A stretch of 64,000 bases of DNA, from the NCBI RefSeq assembly GCF_036077095.1, contig NZ_CP107960.1, forward strand, positions 4,154,001 through 4,218,000, in the 5' to 3' direction. The notes beneath the pieces are model-generated. The model did not search any database. It was not told where the DNA came from and was given only the letters and a program-made list of their open reading frames with translations. Both the position numbers and the translations under genes were made by a program. Origin of the DNA: Streptomyces sp. NBC_00376 (GTDB taxonomy: Bacteria > Actinomycetota > Actinomycetes > Streptomycetales > Streptomycetaceae). Shown piece by piece: positions 15,558 through 24,800 of this stretch (position 1 is its first letter; each line of letters opens with the position of its first letter).

Positions 15558-17771
15558 TCAGCCGTTGCGCTTCCAGCGCGGCTTGTCGTCGCGGCGGCCG
15601 AAGGAACCGGTGTTGGTGCCGGTGCCCCGGTGGTCGTCGCGGCGGCCGGTCGGACGGTCGCCGCCACCGGAGCGGAAGCCACCGGAGGGACGGTCGTCAC
15701 GACGGTCACGGTTGAACGGACGGTCGCTGCCGCCGGAGCGGAAGCCACCGGAGGGGCGGTCGTCACGACGGTCGCGGTTGAACGACGGACGGTCGTTGTC
15801 GCGGCGGTCGAAGGAGCGGCCACCACGGTCGTCACGACGGTCGTTGGAGCGGAAGCCACCCGACGGACGGTCGTCACGACGGTCGCGGTTGAACGACGGA
15901 CGGTCGTTGTCGCGGCGGTCGAAGGAGCGGCCACCACGGTCGTCACGACGGTCGTTGGAGCGGAAGCCACCCGACGGACGGTCGTCACGACGGTCCCGGT
16001 TGAACGACGGACGGTCGTTGTCGCGGCGGAAGCCACCGGACGAACGGTCGTCACGACGCTGGAAGCCACCACGGTCGCCACCGCGGTCGTCCCGGCGGTC
16101 GTTGGAGCGGTAGCCACCGCGGTCGCCGCCACGGCTGTCCCGGCGGTCGAAGTTGCCCCGGTCGTCGCGACGGTCGTCACGGGCGGCGGGCTGCTCCGGC
16201 ACGGAGACGGCGGCCTCGATCGCGGCCTCCGCCTCGGCGGCGACCTCGGCCACGGCGGCCTCGGGGTCGTCGCCCCGCTCGCGGGCGGCACGGGCGACGA
16301 GGCGGTCGGCCTCCTCGCGCAGCTCACCGGCGCGGCGCTGGACGCGCTCCAGCTGCTTGGTCAGGTCGGCGACCTCGCGCTCGGCCTGCTTGGCGGCGTT
16401 GTTCGCGGAGTCGGCCTGGACCTCGGTCAGCGAACGGGCACCGGTGATCTCGGCGACCTCCGGGTCGAAGGCGCCCGCGCCGCCGACGATGTGGCGCGAG
16501 GCGTCGACGCCCGCGTCCTCCATCAGGCGGAAGATCTGACGGCGCTGGTGCGGCAGCGCCAGCGAGACGACGACACCGGACTTGCCGGCGCGGGCGGTAC
16601 GGCCCGAGCGGTGCAGGTAGTCCTTGTGGTCACCGGCCGGGTCCACGTTCAGCACCAGGTCGATGCCGTCCACGTGGATGCCGCGGGCGGCGACGTCGGT
16701 CGCGACGAGCGCGTTGACGTAGCCGTCCTTGAAGTCCGCGAGCACCCGGGTACGGGCGCCCTGCGTCATGCCGCCGTGCAGCGCATCCGCCTTGACGCCC
16801 GCCTCGACGAGCTGCTCGGCGATGCGGTCGGCGCCCAGCTGGGTCCGGACGAAGATGATGGTGCGGCCCTTGCGGGCGGCGATGGCGGAGGTGACCGGCG
16901 CCTTGTCCTTCGGCTTCACGACGAGGACGTGGTGCGTCATGGTCGTGACGTTGCCCTGGGCGCTGTCGACCTCGTGGCTCACCGGGTTGTCCAGGTAGCG
17001 CTTGACCAGCGTGCCGATCTCGTTCTCCATCGTGGCGGAGAAGAGCATGCGCTGACCGCCGACCGGAACCTGGTCGAGCAGCTCGGTGACCTCGGGCAGG
17101 AAGCCCAGGTCGGACATCTGGTCGGCCTCGTCGAGGACGGCGACCTGGACGTTCTCCAGGGAGCAGGCGCCCCGGTTGATGATGTCGCGCAGCCGGCCCG
17201 GGGTGGCGACGAGGATGTCGACACCGCGCTCCAGCGCGTAGATCTGGTTGCCCATCGACGTACCGCCGCAGACGACCTTCATCTTCAGGCCGAGCACGTC
17301 GCCGTACGGCTGAAGCGCGTCCGCGACCTGCATCGCGAGCTCACGGGTCGGGGTGAGGATGACCGCGCGGGGCTTCTTCTTCTCGGTGTGACCGCCGGCC
17401 AGCGTGGCCAGGGTCGGCAGACCGAAGGAGAGGGTCTTGCCGGAGCCGGTACGGCCGCGGCCCAGGATGTCCTTGCCGGCCAGGGCGTCCGGGATGGTCG
17501 CGGCCTGGATCGGGAAGGGCGCCGTCACACCGTTCTGCGCGAGCTTGCGGACGATGCCCTCGGGCAGGCCCAGGTCGGCGAAGGTGATGGTCGGCTCGGC
17601 GTCCGCGTCGGCCTCGGCCTCGGCGGAGTCGATGTCGGCCTGCTCGGCCTGGGGGACGTCGGCCTCGATGGAACCGGCGGACTCGGCGACCACGGCCTCT
17701 GCGGCCTCGACGAGCTCGTCGTTCTCGATGTTCTCGGGCATGACGGTGTGGTCAGAACTGGAAATTGACAT
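15558..17771 (-). CDS. DEAD-box ATP-dependent RNA helicase with RGG-like tail
   Basis: A 737-residue RNA helicase of the RhlE/CsdA type, acting in ribosome assembly or mRNA remodelling, especially in the cold. After an acidic N-terminal extension the core shows the Q motif (FADLGLPEGI), Walker A (GRGRTGSGKT), LDEADQMSDLGF, LFSATM and HRSGRTARAG. Past the core there is a short coiled coil and about 170 residues of Arg/Asp/Gly/Phe-rich low complexity, partly made of 37-residue repeats. Such tails bind RNA and promote condensates. The ATG for MSISSSDHTV has a GGAAGG site about 13 nt away; a later ATG at MPENI has none. Confidence 0.95.
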   Translation of the reverse strand: MSISSSDHTVMPENIENDELVEAAEAVVAESAGSIEADVPQAEQADIDSAEAEADADAEPTITFADLGLPEGIVRKLAQNGVTAPFPIQAATIPDALAGKDILGRGRTGSGKTLSFGLPTLATLAGGHTEKKKPRAVILTPTRELAMQVADALQPYGDVLGLKMKVVCGGTSMGNQIYALERGVDILVATPGRLRDIINRGACSLENVQVAVLDEADQMSDLGFLPEVTELLDQVPVGGQRMLFSATMENEIGTLVKRYLDNPVSHEVDSAQGNVTTMTHHVLVVKPKDKAPVTSAIAARKGRTIIFVRTQLGADRIAEQLVEAGVKADALHGGMTQGARTRVLADFKDGYVNALVATDVAARGIHVDGIDLVLNVDPAGDHKDYLHRSGRTARAGKSGVVVSLALPHQRRQIFRLMEDAGVDASRHIVGGAGAFDPEVAEITGARSLTEVQADSANNAAKQAEREVADLTKQLERVQRRAGELREEADRLVARAARERGDDPEAAVAEVAAEAEAAIEAAVSVPEQPAARDDRRDDRGNFDRRDSRGGDRGGYRSNDRRDDRGGDRGGFQRRDDRSSGGFRRDNDRPSFNRDRRDDRPSGGFRSNDRRDDRGGRSFDRRDNDRPSFNRDRRDDRPSGGFRSNDRRDDRGGRSFDRRDNDRPSFNRDRRDDRPSGGFRSGGSDRPFNRDRRDDRPSGGFRSGGGDRPTGRRDDHRGTGTNTGSFGRRDDKPRWKRNG
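15775..16035 (-). repeat. 111-bp tandem repeat coding the helicase tail
   Basis: Within the helicase gene a 111-bp unit (37 codons) recurs with spacing 15781, 15892 and 16003, almost identical in sequence, and shorter related units flank it up to about 16150. The copies encode NRDRRDDRPSGGF and DRRDDRGGRSFDRRDN segments. Near-identity at the DNA level points to recent duplication or gene conversion, so copy number may vary between strains. Confidence 0.85.
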
Positions 17772-17980
17772 GCGAAATGCGAAACCTTCCGGAGTCTCGG
17801 CACGCGCCCGTAACTCCGTGATTCGCAATTTCGACCGCCTCAATGCGGTCCAGCCACGGCAAGGGAGAGTACGCGCCACACGGCGCGCTTCTGTTTCGGC
17901 GCCGGGCAATGGGATCAAACGATCTACTACCATACGCACTCCACCCCACATCGCGCAAACCGGCCCTCTCCCGCCCCCCG

Positions 17981-18559
17981 CTAGACCGGCCCCACCTGCG
18001 GCGATACCTCGGGAGTCCGCAGCGGACGCGACACCCCCGACGCCCCCATCACCTCGTTGCGGAGCTGCGCGGCCGGCGAGGCGGAGGGCTGCGGCGACGC
18101 CTCGGAGGGCTCCGGCTCGGGCGGGTCCGGCGGCTCGGGGGTCGCCGGCCCGGACGGCGCGGGCGGATCGGGCTGCTCCGGCACCCCGGGGCCGGACTGC
18201 GAGGCGGAGGGCGTCGGCACCGGACCGCCCCGGCCCGGCTCGGCGTCCCCGCCCTGCTCCCCGCCTGGCCGCACGTCACCGGGGGTGGCCGGGGCCCCGG
18301 CCGAGCCGCTCGGCTCCGGCGACTCGGCGGCCTCCCGCTCGGAGTGCGCCTCGGCCCGGCCGCCACCGCCACGGACCCTGCCGGTACCCGCCACGGTGCC
18401 GCCGTCCGGCCGGGCGGCGCTCCCTGCGTGCTCGGGCGACGGAGAGGGCGACGGTGCCGGTTTCCCCCCGTCGTCGCCGACGCTCATGCAGCCGGTGGAC
18501 GCGGCGACCGTCGCGGCGACGACGGCCGCCCATCGGACGGGGACGGGCAACTGGCGCAC
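17981..18559 (-). CDS. Putative proline-rich lipoprotein
   Basis: A 192-residue exported protein of unknown function. I use the GTG with a strong GGAGGTG ribosome site; it gives a short signal peptide ending in a lipobox-like ASTGC, so the mature protein would be anchored by a lipidated Cys25. The rest is low-complexity Pro/Ser/Gly/Glu, with no recognisable domain. Composition suggests a wall-spanning or disordered surface protein. An upstream ATG would add 45 residues before the signal and is less plausible. High GC at third positions supports coding. Confidence 0.6.
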   Translation of the reverse strand: MRQLPVPVRWAAVVAATVAASTGCMSVGDDGGKPAPSPSPSPEHAGSAARPDGGTVAGTGRVRGGGGRAEAHSEREAAESPEPSGSAGAPATPGDVRPGGEQGGDAEPGRGGPVPTPSASQSGPGVPEQPDPPAPSGPATPEPPDPPEPEPSEASPQPSASPAAQLRNEVMGASGVSRPLRTPEVSPQVGPV

Positions 18560-18751
18560 GAGAGGCACCTCCGGGGGGGTACGAAGAGGGGGCGGAGCGG
18601 TACGGGAGAAGAGGGGGGCTCCGTGCCCAACTCCCTTTGCCCCACCGGGGACACGCCCCACTCCCGTCCCGCACACCACCCGCACGCCTCCCACGGCGTT
18701 TCCGCACGCACACCACCGAGCGGGCTGCGGCTCCGGCGGGGAGCGGTCCGC

Positions 18752-19102
18752 TCACCCGTAGCCGAGCGCGTGCAGCCTCGCGTCGTCGATACCGAAGTGG
18801 TGGGCGATCTCGTGGACGACCGTGATCTCGGTCTCGGCGACGACGTCCTCGCGGGACTCGCACATCCGGAGGGTCGGCCCGCGGTAGATGGTGATCCGGT
18901 CCGGCAGCACCCCCGCGTACCACTCGCCGCGATCGGTCAGCGGCGTCCCCTCGTACAGGCCGAGCAGCTCGGGATCCCCCGGGTCGGGCTCGTCCTCGAC
19001 GAACACCGCGACGTTGTCCATCAGCCGCGTCAGCTCCGGCGGGATCCGGTCCAGCGCCTCGGCGACCAGTTCTTCGAACTCTTCGCGCGTCATCTCCAGC
19101 AC
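18752..19102 (-). CDS. Small zincin-like metallopeptidase family protein
   Basis: A compact 116-residue protein of the minimal zincin family (formerly DUF1025), which keeps only the core with an HExxH motif: VVHEIAHHFGIDD near the C-terminus. The family is widespread in actinobacteria and often monocistronic; substrates are unknown. I favour the GTG giving VLEMTREEFEEL because homologues start so; an ATG three codons downstream is possible. The frame stays open upstream for about 60 unrelated codons. Confidence 0.87.
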   Translation of the reverse strand: MLEMTREEFEELVAEALDRIPPELTRLMDNVAVFVEDEPDPGDPELLGLYEGTPLTDRGEWYAGVLPDRITIYRGPTLRMCESREDVVAETEITVVHEIAHHFGIDDARLHALGYG

Positions 19103-19283
19103 CCCGCCATTGTCCCGTACCGACGGTCCCGGCGCCCTGGTCCGGACGGCCCGTACGAACGTCTCCGCGACGGAGCGAGCGCCCCTGCCGGGTGCTCGCG
19201 TAAACCGTTTTGGCGATAGCCGCCGCCATCCCATATGCTTCTCACGTCCCCGACGCGCTGGAAAGCGCGCAGGTGGGCCCTTA

Positions 19284-19356
19284 GCCCTCATCGTCTAGTG
19301 GCCCAGGACGCCGCCCTTTCAAGGCGGTAGCACGGGTTCGAATCCCGTTGGGGGCA
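19284..19356 (+). tRNA. tRNA-Glu (TTC)
   Basis: A 73-nt cloverleaf with anticodon TTC in loop CTTTCAA, paired acceptor (GCCCTCA/TGGGGGC) and T loop TTCGAAT. First of a Glu-Asp-Phe cluster. Confidence 0.96.
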
Positions 19357-19395
19357 CGCTTAACCGTGTGCGAGACTTGTCTCGCACATTAGCTT

Positions 19396-19470
19396 GGTCC
19401 TGTGGAGCAGTTTGGAGTGCTCGCCACCCTGTCAAGGTGGAGGCCGCGGGTTCAAATCCCGTCAGGACCG
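19396..19470 (+). tRNA. tRNA-Asp (GTC), copy 1
   Basis: A 75-nt cloverleaf, acceptor GGTCCTG/CAGGACC, anticodon GTC in loop CTGTCAA. The whole gene is identical to the copy at 25954. Confidence 0.96.
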
Positions 19471-19492
19471 CTGCAGCCCTTATGAGCTGCGT

Positions 19493-19566
19493 GGCTGGGT
19501 AGCTCAGTTGGTACGAGCGATCGCCTGAAAAGCGATAGGTCGCCGGTTCGATCCCGGCCCCAGCCA
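19493..19566 (+). tRNA. tRNA-Phe (GAA)
   Basis: A 74-nt cloverleaf, acceptor GGCTGGG/CCCAGCC, anticodon GAA in loop CTGAAAA, T loop TTCGATC. Last tRNA of the cluster, followed at once by a terminator. Confidence 0.96.
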
Positions 19567-19572
19567 CCACCC

Positions 19573-19601
19573 GAAGGCCCCGTCCACCGGACGGGGCCTT
19601 C
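19573..19601. terminator. Bidirectional hairpin terminator after the tRNA cluster
   Basis: Perfect 13-bp inverted repeat (arms 19573-19585 and 19589-19601) with a 3-nt loop. It lies between the plus-strand tRNA cluster and the convergent CcdA-like gene, so it can serve both. Confidence 0.75.
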
Positions 19602-19607
19602 GCCGTG

Positions 19608-20459
19608 TCAGACCTCTTCCCGGTCCGCCGGGTTCACGCTCTCACGGGCGCGCCACGCCCGTACCGCCAGAACCAGCAGCACCACCGCGACCACGGCCAC
19701 CAGCGCCATGGCGTCCGGCACGTGCTCGCCGATGCGCTGGGCCCACTGCTCCACGGCGAACGAATCGTCCACGTCCAGCAGTCCGGGCAGCGCCGTCGTC
19801 CCGTCGTACGCGAGGAACAGCGCGCCGAGCGCGATGAAGAAGAGCCCCGACAGCAGGGTCGTGGTGTGCAGCTCGAAACGGCCCAGCCGGAAGGCGCGGC
19901 CGCGCAGCCAGGCCCGTCGGCCCAGGTCGAAACGTTCCCAGAGCAGTGCGAGCAGGAAGAGCGGGACCGCCATGCCCAGGGCGTAGACCGCGAGCAGCAG
20001 CCCGCCGTAGACCGGGCTGCCGCTGACCGCCGCCACGGTCAGGACGCTGCCGAGGATCGGACCCGCGCAGAAGCCGGCCAGTCCGTAGACGGCGCCCAGC
20101 GCGTAGACCGATACGGCGGTGGTCGGGCGGATCCGGCCGCTGAGGGCGGCGATCCGGCGCGAGGCGAAGCCCAGGCCGATGATCTGCGCGATGCCGAGCG
20201 CGATGATCAGCCAGCCCGCGCCGAGGACCAGCGCGTCGCGGTGGCGGTAGAAGAGCCGTCCGGCGTACGAGCCGGCGGCGCCGAGCGGCACCAGGGTGGT
20301 GGCCAGACCGGCGTAGAAGATGCCGGTACGGGCCAGCAGGCGCGAGGCGGAATCGATGGAGTAGGCGAAGAAGGCGGGCAGCAGCAGCGCGCTGCACGGG
20401 CTGACCAGGGCGAGCAGCCCGCCGAGGAAGGCCGCGAAGTAGCCGATGTCAGCGGTCAC
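19608..20459 (-). CDS. CcdA/DsbD-like thiol-disulfide transporter
   Basis: A 283-residue integral membrane protein of the CcdA/DsbD transmembrane family, which passes reducing equivalents from cytoplasmic thioredoxin to extracytoplasmic thiol proteins. The two redox cysteines are in conserved settings: VSPCSALLLPAF in helix 1 and GFCAGPILGS in the fourth helix region. About seven membrane helices are visible, with an extra C-terminal helix. It overlaps the thioredoxin-like gene by 4 nt (ATGA), so the two are translated together and probably act together. Confidence 0.9.
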   Translation of the reverse strand: MTADIGYFAAFLGGLLALVSPCSALLLPAFFAYSIDSASRLLARTGIFYAGLATTLVPLGAAGSYAGRLFYRHRDALVLGAGWLIIALGIAQIIGLGFASRRIAALSGRIRPTTAVSVYALGAVYGLAGFCAGPILGSVLTVAAVSGSPVYGGLLLAVYALGMAVPLFLLALLWERFDLGRRAWLRGRAFRLGRFELHTTTLLSGLFFIALGALFLAYDGTTALPGLLDVDDSFAVEQWAQRIGEHVPDAMALVAVVAVVLLVLAVRAWRARESVNPADREEV

Positions 20460-21274
20460 TTCGCATCGTCCCCGGAGTGCTGGGAGCCCTTGCCGGTCTC
20501 GGAGTCCTTGCTGCTCTTGGCGTCATCGGTGTTGCGGGCCTGCTCGGCCGCCGCCTCGATGGCCGAGGTGAAGGTCTCCATGGGCTGGGCCCCGGCGATC
20601 GGGCGGCCGTTGATCAGGAACGACGGGGTGGACGTCGCGCCGATTCCGTACCCCTGTTCCTGGTCCTTGCCGACGGCGGCGGAGGCGGCGGCGCTGTCCG
20701 CGTCGCGGGCGAACCGGTCGAGGTCCGCGACTCCGGCCTGCCGGGCGAGCTCCTTCAGGCGGTCCTTGCCGAACCCCTTCTCCTTGGCCCCCTCGGCGTA
20801 CGCAGCAGCGTGGAACTGCCAGAAGCGGTCCTGCTGCCCGGCGGCCCAGGCGGCGCGGGCGGCGGCCTCGGACTCGGCGCCGAAGATCGGGAAGTTGCGC
20901 CATTCGATGCGCAGGGTGCCGTTGTCCACGTACTTCTTGACCAGCGCGGGTTCGGTGTCGCGGGCGAACTTGCCGCAGTAGCCGCACTTGAAGTCGGCGT
21001 ACTCGATGAGGACCACGGGTGCGTCGGCGCGGCCCTGCGCGAGTTTGTCACCGGCGTCGCGGCGGGCGAGCTTCGCCAGCTCCGGGTAGACGCCGGCGTC
21101 CGGGTCGGCGGTGACATCGGCGACCGAGGAGGAACCGGAACCCGAGTGGTCGGGGGCGGTGGCCTTGTAGGAGACGAAGCCGAGCAGCGCGGCGGCGAGG
21201 ACGACTCCGGCGCCGTAGATCACCGGCTTTCTGGAAGCGGGCTTGCGTGCGGACGTGGACGGGGACTTGGGCAT
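20456..21274 (-). CDS. Membrane-anchored DsbA-like thiol-disulfide oxidoreductase
   Basis: A 272-residue extracytoplasmic thioredoxin-fold protein. It has an N-terminal anchor (about 18-35) and a DsbA-like domain with active site C97-G-Y-C100 in EYADFKCGYCGKF and a cis-proline loop STPSFLING. The insert between is helical, as in DsbA/BdbD. It should form or isomerise disulfides in secreted proteins. The C-terminal 25 residues are a disordered Lys/Ser/Asp tail. Upstream is a small exported protein, and downstream and overlapping is the CcdA-like partner. Confidence 0.9.
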   Translation of the reverse strand: MPKSPSTSARKPASRKPVIYGAGVVLAAALLGFVSYKATAPDHSGSGSSSVADVTADPDAGVYPELAKLARRDAGDKLAQGRADAPVVLIEYADFKCGYCGKFARDTEPALVKKYVDNGTLRIEWRNFPIFGAESEAAARAAWAAGQQDRFWQFHAAAYAEGAKEKGFGKDRLKELARQAGVADLDRFARDADSAAASAAVGKDQEQGYGIGATSTPSFLINGRPIAGAQPMETFTSAIEAAAEQARNTDDAKSSKDSETGKGSQHSGDDAK

Positions 21275-21332
21275 GCGGAACTCCGTGCTGGTGAGGCGGA
21301 AGGGAAGAGGGTTGCCGGGCCGGGCGGGCCGG

Positions 21333-21737
21333 CTACACCCTCAGCACGGAGAGTTCGACGGGAGTGGGGGCGGCGGGCGGGGGGGTGCGCAGCTTCAGCC
21401 GCACGGGTGGGTGGACCGGTCCGTGCCCGGTGGCGGCGGGCAGGCCCCACTCGGCGAGGCCGGGGGCCTGGTCGTACGCGGCACGGGCCCGGCCCGGGAG
21501 CGCAGGTGCGTCGTCGGGCTTCCTGGTCCTGCCGCATCCCGGCGTCGGGTGCTGGTCGGAGTCCGTCGCCACCACCGGGGCGTCCGTGTCCGCAGGGCCG
21601 TCCGGGCCGACCGTGGTGGCGGTCACGACCATGGCAGCGGGTGAGGCGCCGCCGGTCACCGCAGTCGCCGGTCCGCAGAACAGCCCCAGCATCACCGCGA
21701 GCACCGCCGTCAGGCAGCACCACTGCGTACGGGACAC
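21333..21737 (-). CDS. Small putative secreted protein of the redox operon
   Basis: A 134-residue hypothetical protein. The GTG (VSRTQWCC) has a GGAAAGG site and gives a signal peptide (LTAVLAVMLGLFCGPATA). The remainder is a polar Pro/Ala/Asp-rich region ending in an Arg/Pro stretch, with no known domain. A single cysteine lies at about residue 74 of the precursor, with two more inside the signal. It is 58 nt upstream of the DsbA-like gene on the same strand, so it is probably the first gene of that operon. Function unknown. Confidence 0.6.
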   Translation of the reverse strand: MSRTQWCCLTAVLAVMLGLFCGPATAVTGGASPAAMVVTATTVGPDGPADTDAPVVATDSDQHPTPGCGRTRKPDDAPALPGRARAAYDQAPGLAEWGLPAATGHGPVHPPVRLKLRTPPPAAPTPVELSVLRV

Positions 21738-21893
21738 GGCGACCGGCCTTTCCGGACAGGGGCAACGGGTGGTCAGCTGCCCGAAATGGTACGTGCTGTG
21801 ATCCCGCGGCTCCGCGCGGTGCCCGGGTGGTGACCCGGACCGCACGAAATATGTTCGCCGTTCGTCGGGCCCGGGTGAGATCCTGGGCTCCGT

Positions 21894-24800
21894 ATGTCTA
21901 CTTCCTTCGCTGATCTCCAGACCCGGCTCGGAGAGATCTCGCTCCGCGATGCGCACCGGCTCGGCCGCCGTCTCGAAGGGGCGCGCCGCATCCGTAAGCC
22001 CGAGGCCAGGCAGTCCGTGCTCGACGAGATCGCCGCCGAGGCCGCAAAGGCGGCCGAGCGGCTCTCGCTGCGTGCCGCGCGGATGCCCGCCCTGTCGTAC
22101 CCGGAACAGCTCCCGGTCAGTCAGAAGAAGGACGAGATCCTGGAGGCGATACGCGACCACCAGGTCGTGATCGTCGCCGGGGAGACCGGCTCCGGCAAGA
22201 CCACGCAGATCCCGAAGATCTGTATGGAGCTGGGGCGCGGTGTCCGGGGCATGATCGGACACACCCAGCCGCGCCGGATCGCGGCCCGTACGGTCGCCGA
22301 GCGTGTCGCCGACGAGCTGAAGACCCCGCTGGGCGAGGCGGTCGGCTGGAAGGTCCGCTTCACCGACCAGGTGAACCCCGACGCGACGTTCGTCAAGCTG
22401 ATGACCGACGGCATCCTGCTCGCCGAGATCCAGACGGACCGCGAACTGCGCGCGTACGACACGATCATCATCGACGAGGCCCACGAGCGGTCGCTGAACA
22501 TCGACTTCCTGCTCGGCTACCTGGCCAGGCTGCTGCCCAAGCGCCCGGACCTGAAGGTCGTCATCACCTCGGCGACGATCGACCCCGAGCGGTTCGCGCG
22601 CCACTTCGGCGAGGCGCCGATCGTCGAGGTCAGCGGGCGTACGTACCCGGTCGAGGTGCGTTATCGGCCCCTCCTGGAGGAGGAGGGCGACGACGCCGAC
22701 CGCGACCAGATCACCGCGATCTGCGACGCCGTCGACGAGCTCCAGTCGGAGGGCCCCGGCGATGTCCTGGTCTTCCTCTCCGGCGAGCGCGAGATCCGCG
22801 ACACCGCGGACGCGCTGAACAAGAAGAACCTCCGCCACACCGAGGTGCTCCCCCTCTACGCCCGCCTCTCGCACGCCGAGCAGCACCGCGTCTTCCAGCG
22901 CCACACGGGGCGCCGGATCGTCCTGGCGACCAACGTCGCCGAGACCTCGCTGACCGTCCCCGGCATCAAGTACGTGATCGACCCGGGCAACGCCCGGATC
23001 TCCCGCTACAGCCACCGCACCAAGGTCCAGCGGCTGCCGATCGAGCGGATCTCGCAGGCCAGCGCCAATCAGCGCAAGGGCCGCTGCGGGCGTACGTCGG
23101 ACGGCATCTGTATCCGGCTGTACTCCGAGGACGACTTCCTGACCCGTCCGGAGTTCACCGACCCGGAGATCCTGCGTACGAACCTGGCCTCCGTCATCCT
23201 CCAGATGACCGCGGCCGGTCTCGGCGACATCGAGAAGTTCCCCTTCATCGACCCGCCGGACCACCGCAACATCCGTGACGGCGTGCAGCTCCTCCAGGAG
23301 CTGGGCGCACTGGATCCGGAGGAGAAGGATCCGAAGAAGCGGCTCACCCCGCTGGGGCGCAAGCTCTCCCAGCTGCCCGTCGACCCGCGCCTGGCCCGCA
23401 TGGTCATCGAGGCCGACCGCAACGGCTGCGTCCGCGAGGTCATGGTCATCGCCTCCGCGCTCTCCATCCAGGACCCGCGCGAGCGGCCCTCGGAGAAGCA
23501 GACCCAGGCCGATCAGCAGCACGCCCGCTTCAAGGACGAGACGTCCGACTTCCTGGCGTTCCTGAACCTGTGGCGGTACATCCGCGAGCAGCAGAAGGAA
23601 CGCGGCTCGTCCAGCTTCCGCCGGATGTGCAAGCAGGAGTACCTGAACTTCCTGCGCATCCGCGAATGGCAGGACATCTACGCGCAGCTGCGTACGGTCG
23701 CCAAGCAGATGGGCATGCAGATCGAGGAGCCCTCGGCGGGCACAGACGCCCCCGAGCAGTCGGTGCACACCTCGCTGCTGGCCGGGCTGCTCTCGCACAT
23801 CGGGCTGAAGGACACCGAGAAGAACGAGTACCTGGGCGCCCGCAGCGCCAAGTTCGCGATCTTCCCCGGTTCGGCGCTCTTCAAGAAGCAGCCTCGGTTC
23901 GTGATGTCGGCCGAGCTGGTCGAGACGTCCCGGCTGTGGGCGCGGGTCAACGCCAAGGTCGAGCCGGAGTGGATCGAACCGCTGGCCCAGCACCTGCTGA
24001 AGCGCACCTACAGCGAGCCGCACTGGGAGAAGGACCAGGCGGCGGTGATGGCGTACGAGCGGGTCACGCTCTACGGGGTGCCGATCGTCGCCCAGCGCAA
24101 GATCAATTTCGGCCGGATCGACGCCGAGACCTCCCGTGATCTGTTCATCCGCAACGCCCTGGTCGAGGGCGACTGGCGGACCCACCACCAGTTCTTCCAC
24201 GATAACCGCAAGCTCCTCGGCGAGGTCGAGGAGCTGGAGCACCGCGCCCGGCGCCGCGACATCCTCGTGGACGACGAGACGCTCTTCGACTTCTACGACC
24301 AGCGGATCCCCGAGCACGTGGTCTCCGGGGCGCACTTCGACTCCTGGTGGAAGCACAAGCGCCGGGACGAGCCGGACGCGCTGGACTTCGAGCGCTCGAT
24401 GCTCATCAACGAGAAGGCCGGGGCCGTCACCAAGGACGACTACCCGGACTCCTGGCGCCAGGGGAAGCTGAAGTTCAAGGTCACGTACCAGTTCGAGCCC
24501 GGCGCGGACGCCGACGGTGTGACCGTCCACATCCCGCTCCAGGTGCTCAACCAGGTCACCGCCGAGGGCTTCGACTGGCAGATCCCCGGCCTGCGGGAGG
24601 AAGTGGTCACCGAGCTGATCCGCTCGCTGCCCAAGCCGATCCGCCGGCACTACGTCCCCGCGCCGAACTACGCGGACAAGTTCCTGGACAGGGCGGTACC
24701 GCTGCAGGAGCCGCTGCCGGTCACGCTGGCCCGGGAGCTCCAGCGGATGGTCGGCGTCCCGGTCTCGGCCGACGACTTCGACCTGAGCCGCGTCCCGGAC

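Noticed and set aside
15600..16150. Possible CRISPR array or non-coding tandem repeat
   Set aside because: The unit is 111 bp, contiguous, in frame with the helicase, and has no distinct spacers.
15630..17768. Plus-strand open frame of 700 codons opposite the helicase
   Set aside because: Val/Thr/Ala repeats arise from the Arg/Asp codon repeats on the other strand; the minus-strand helicase motifs are unambiguous.
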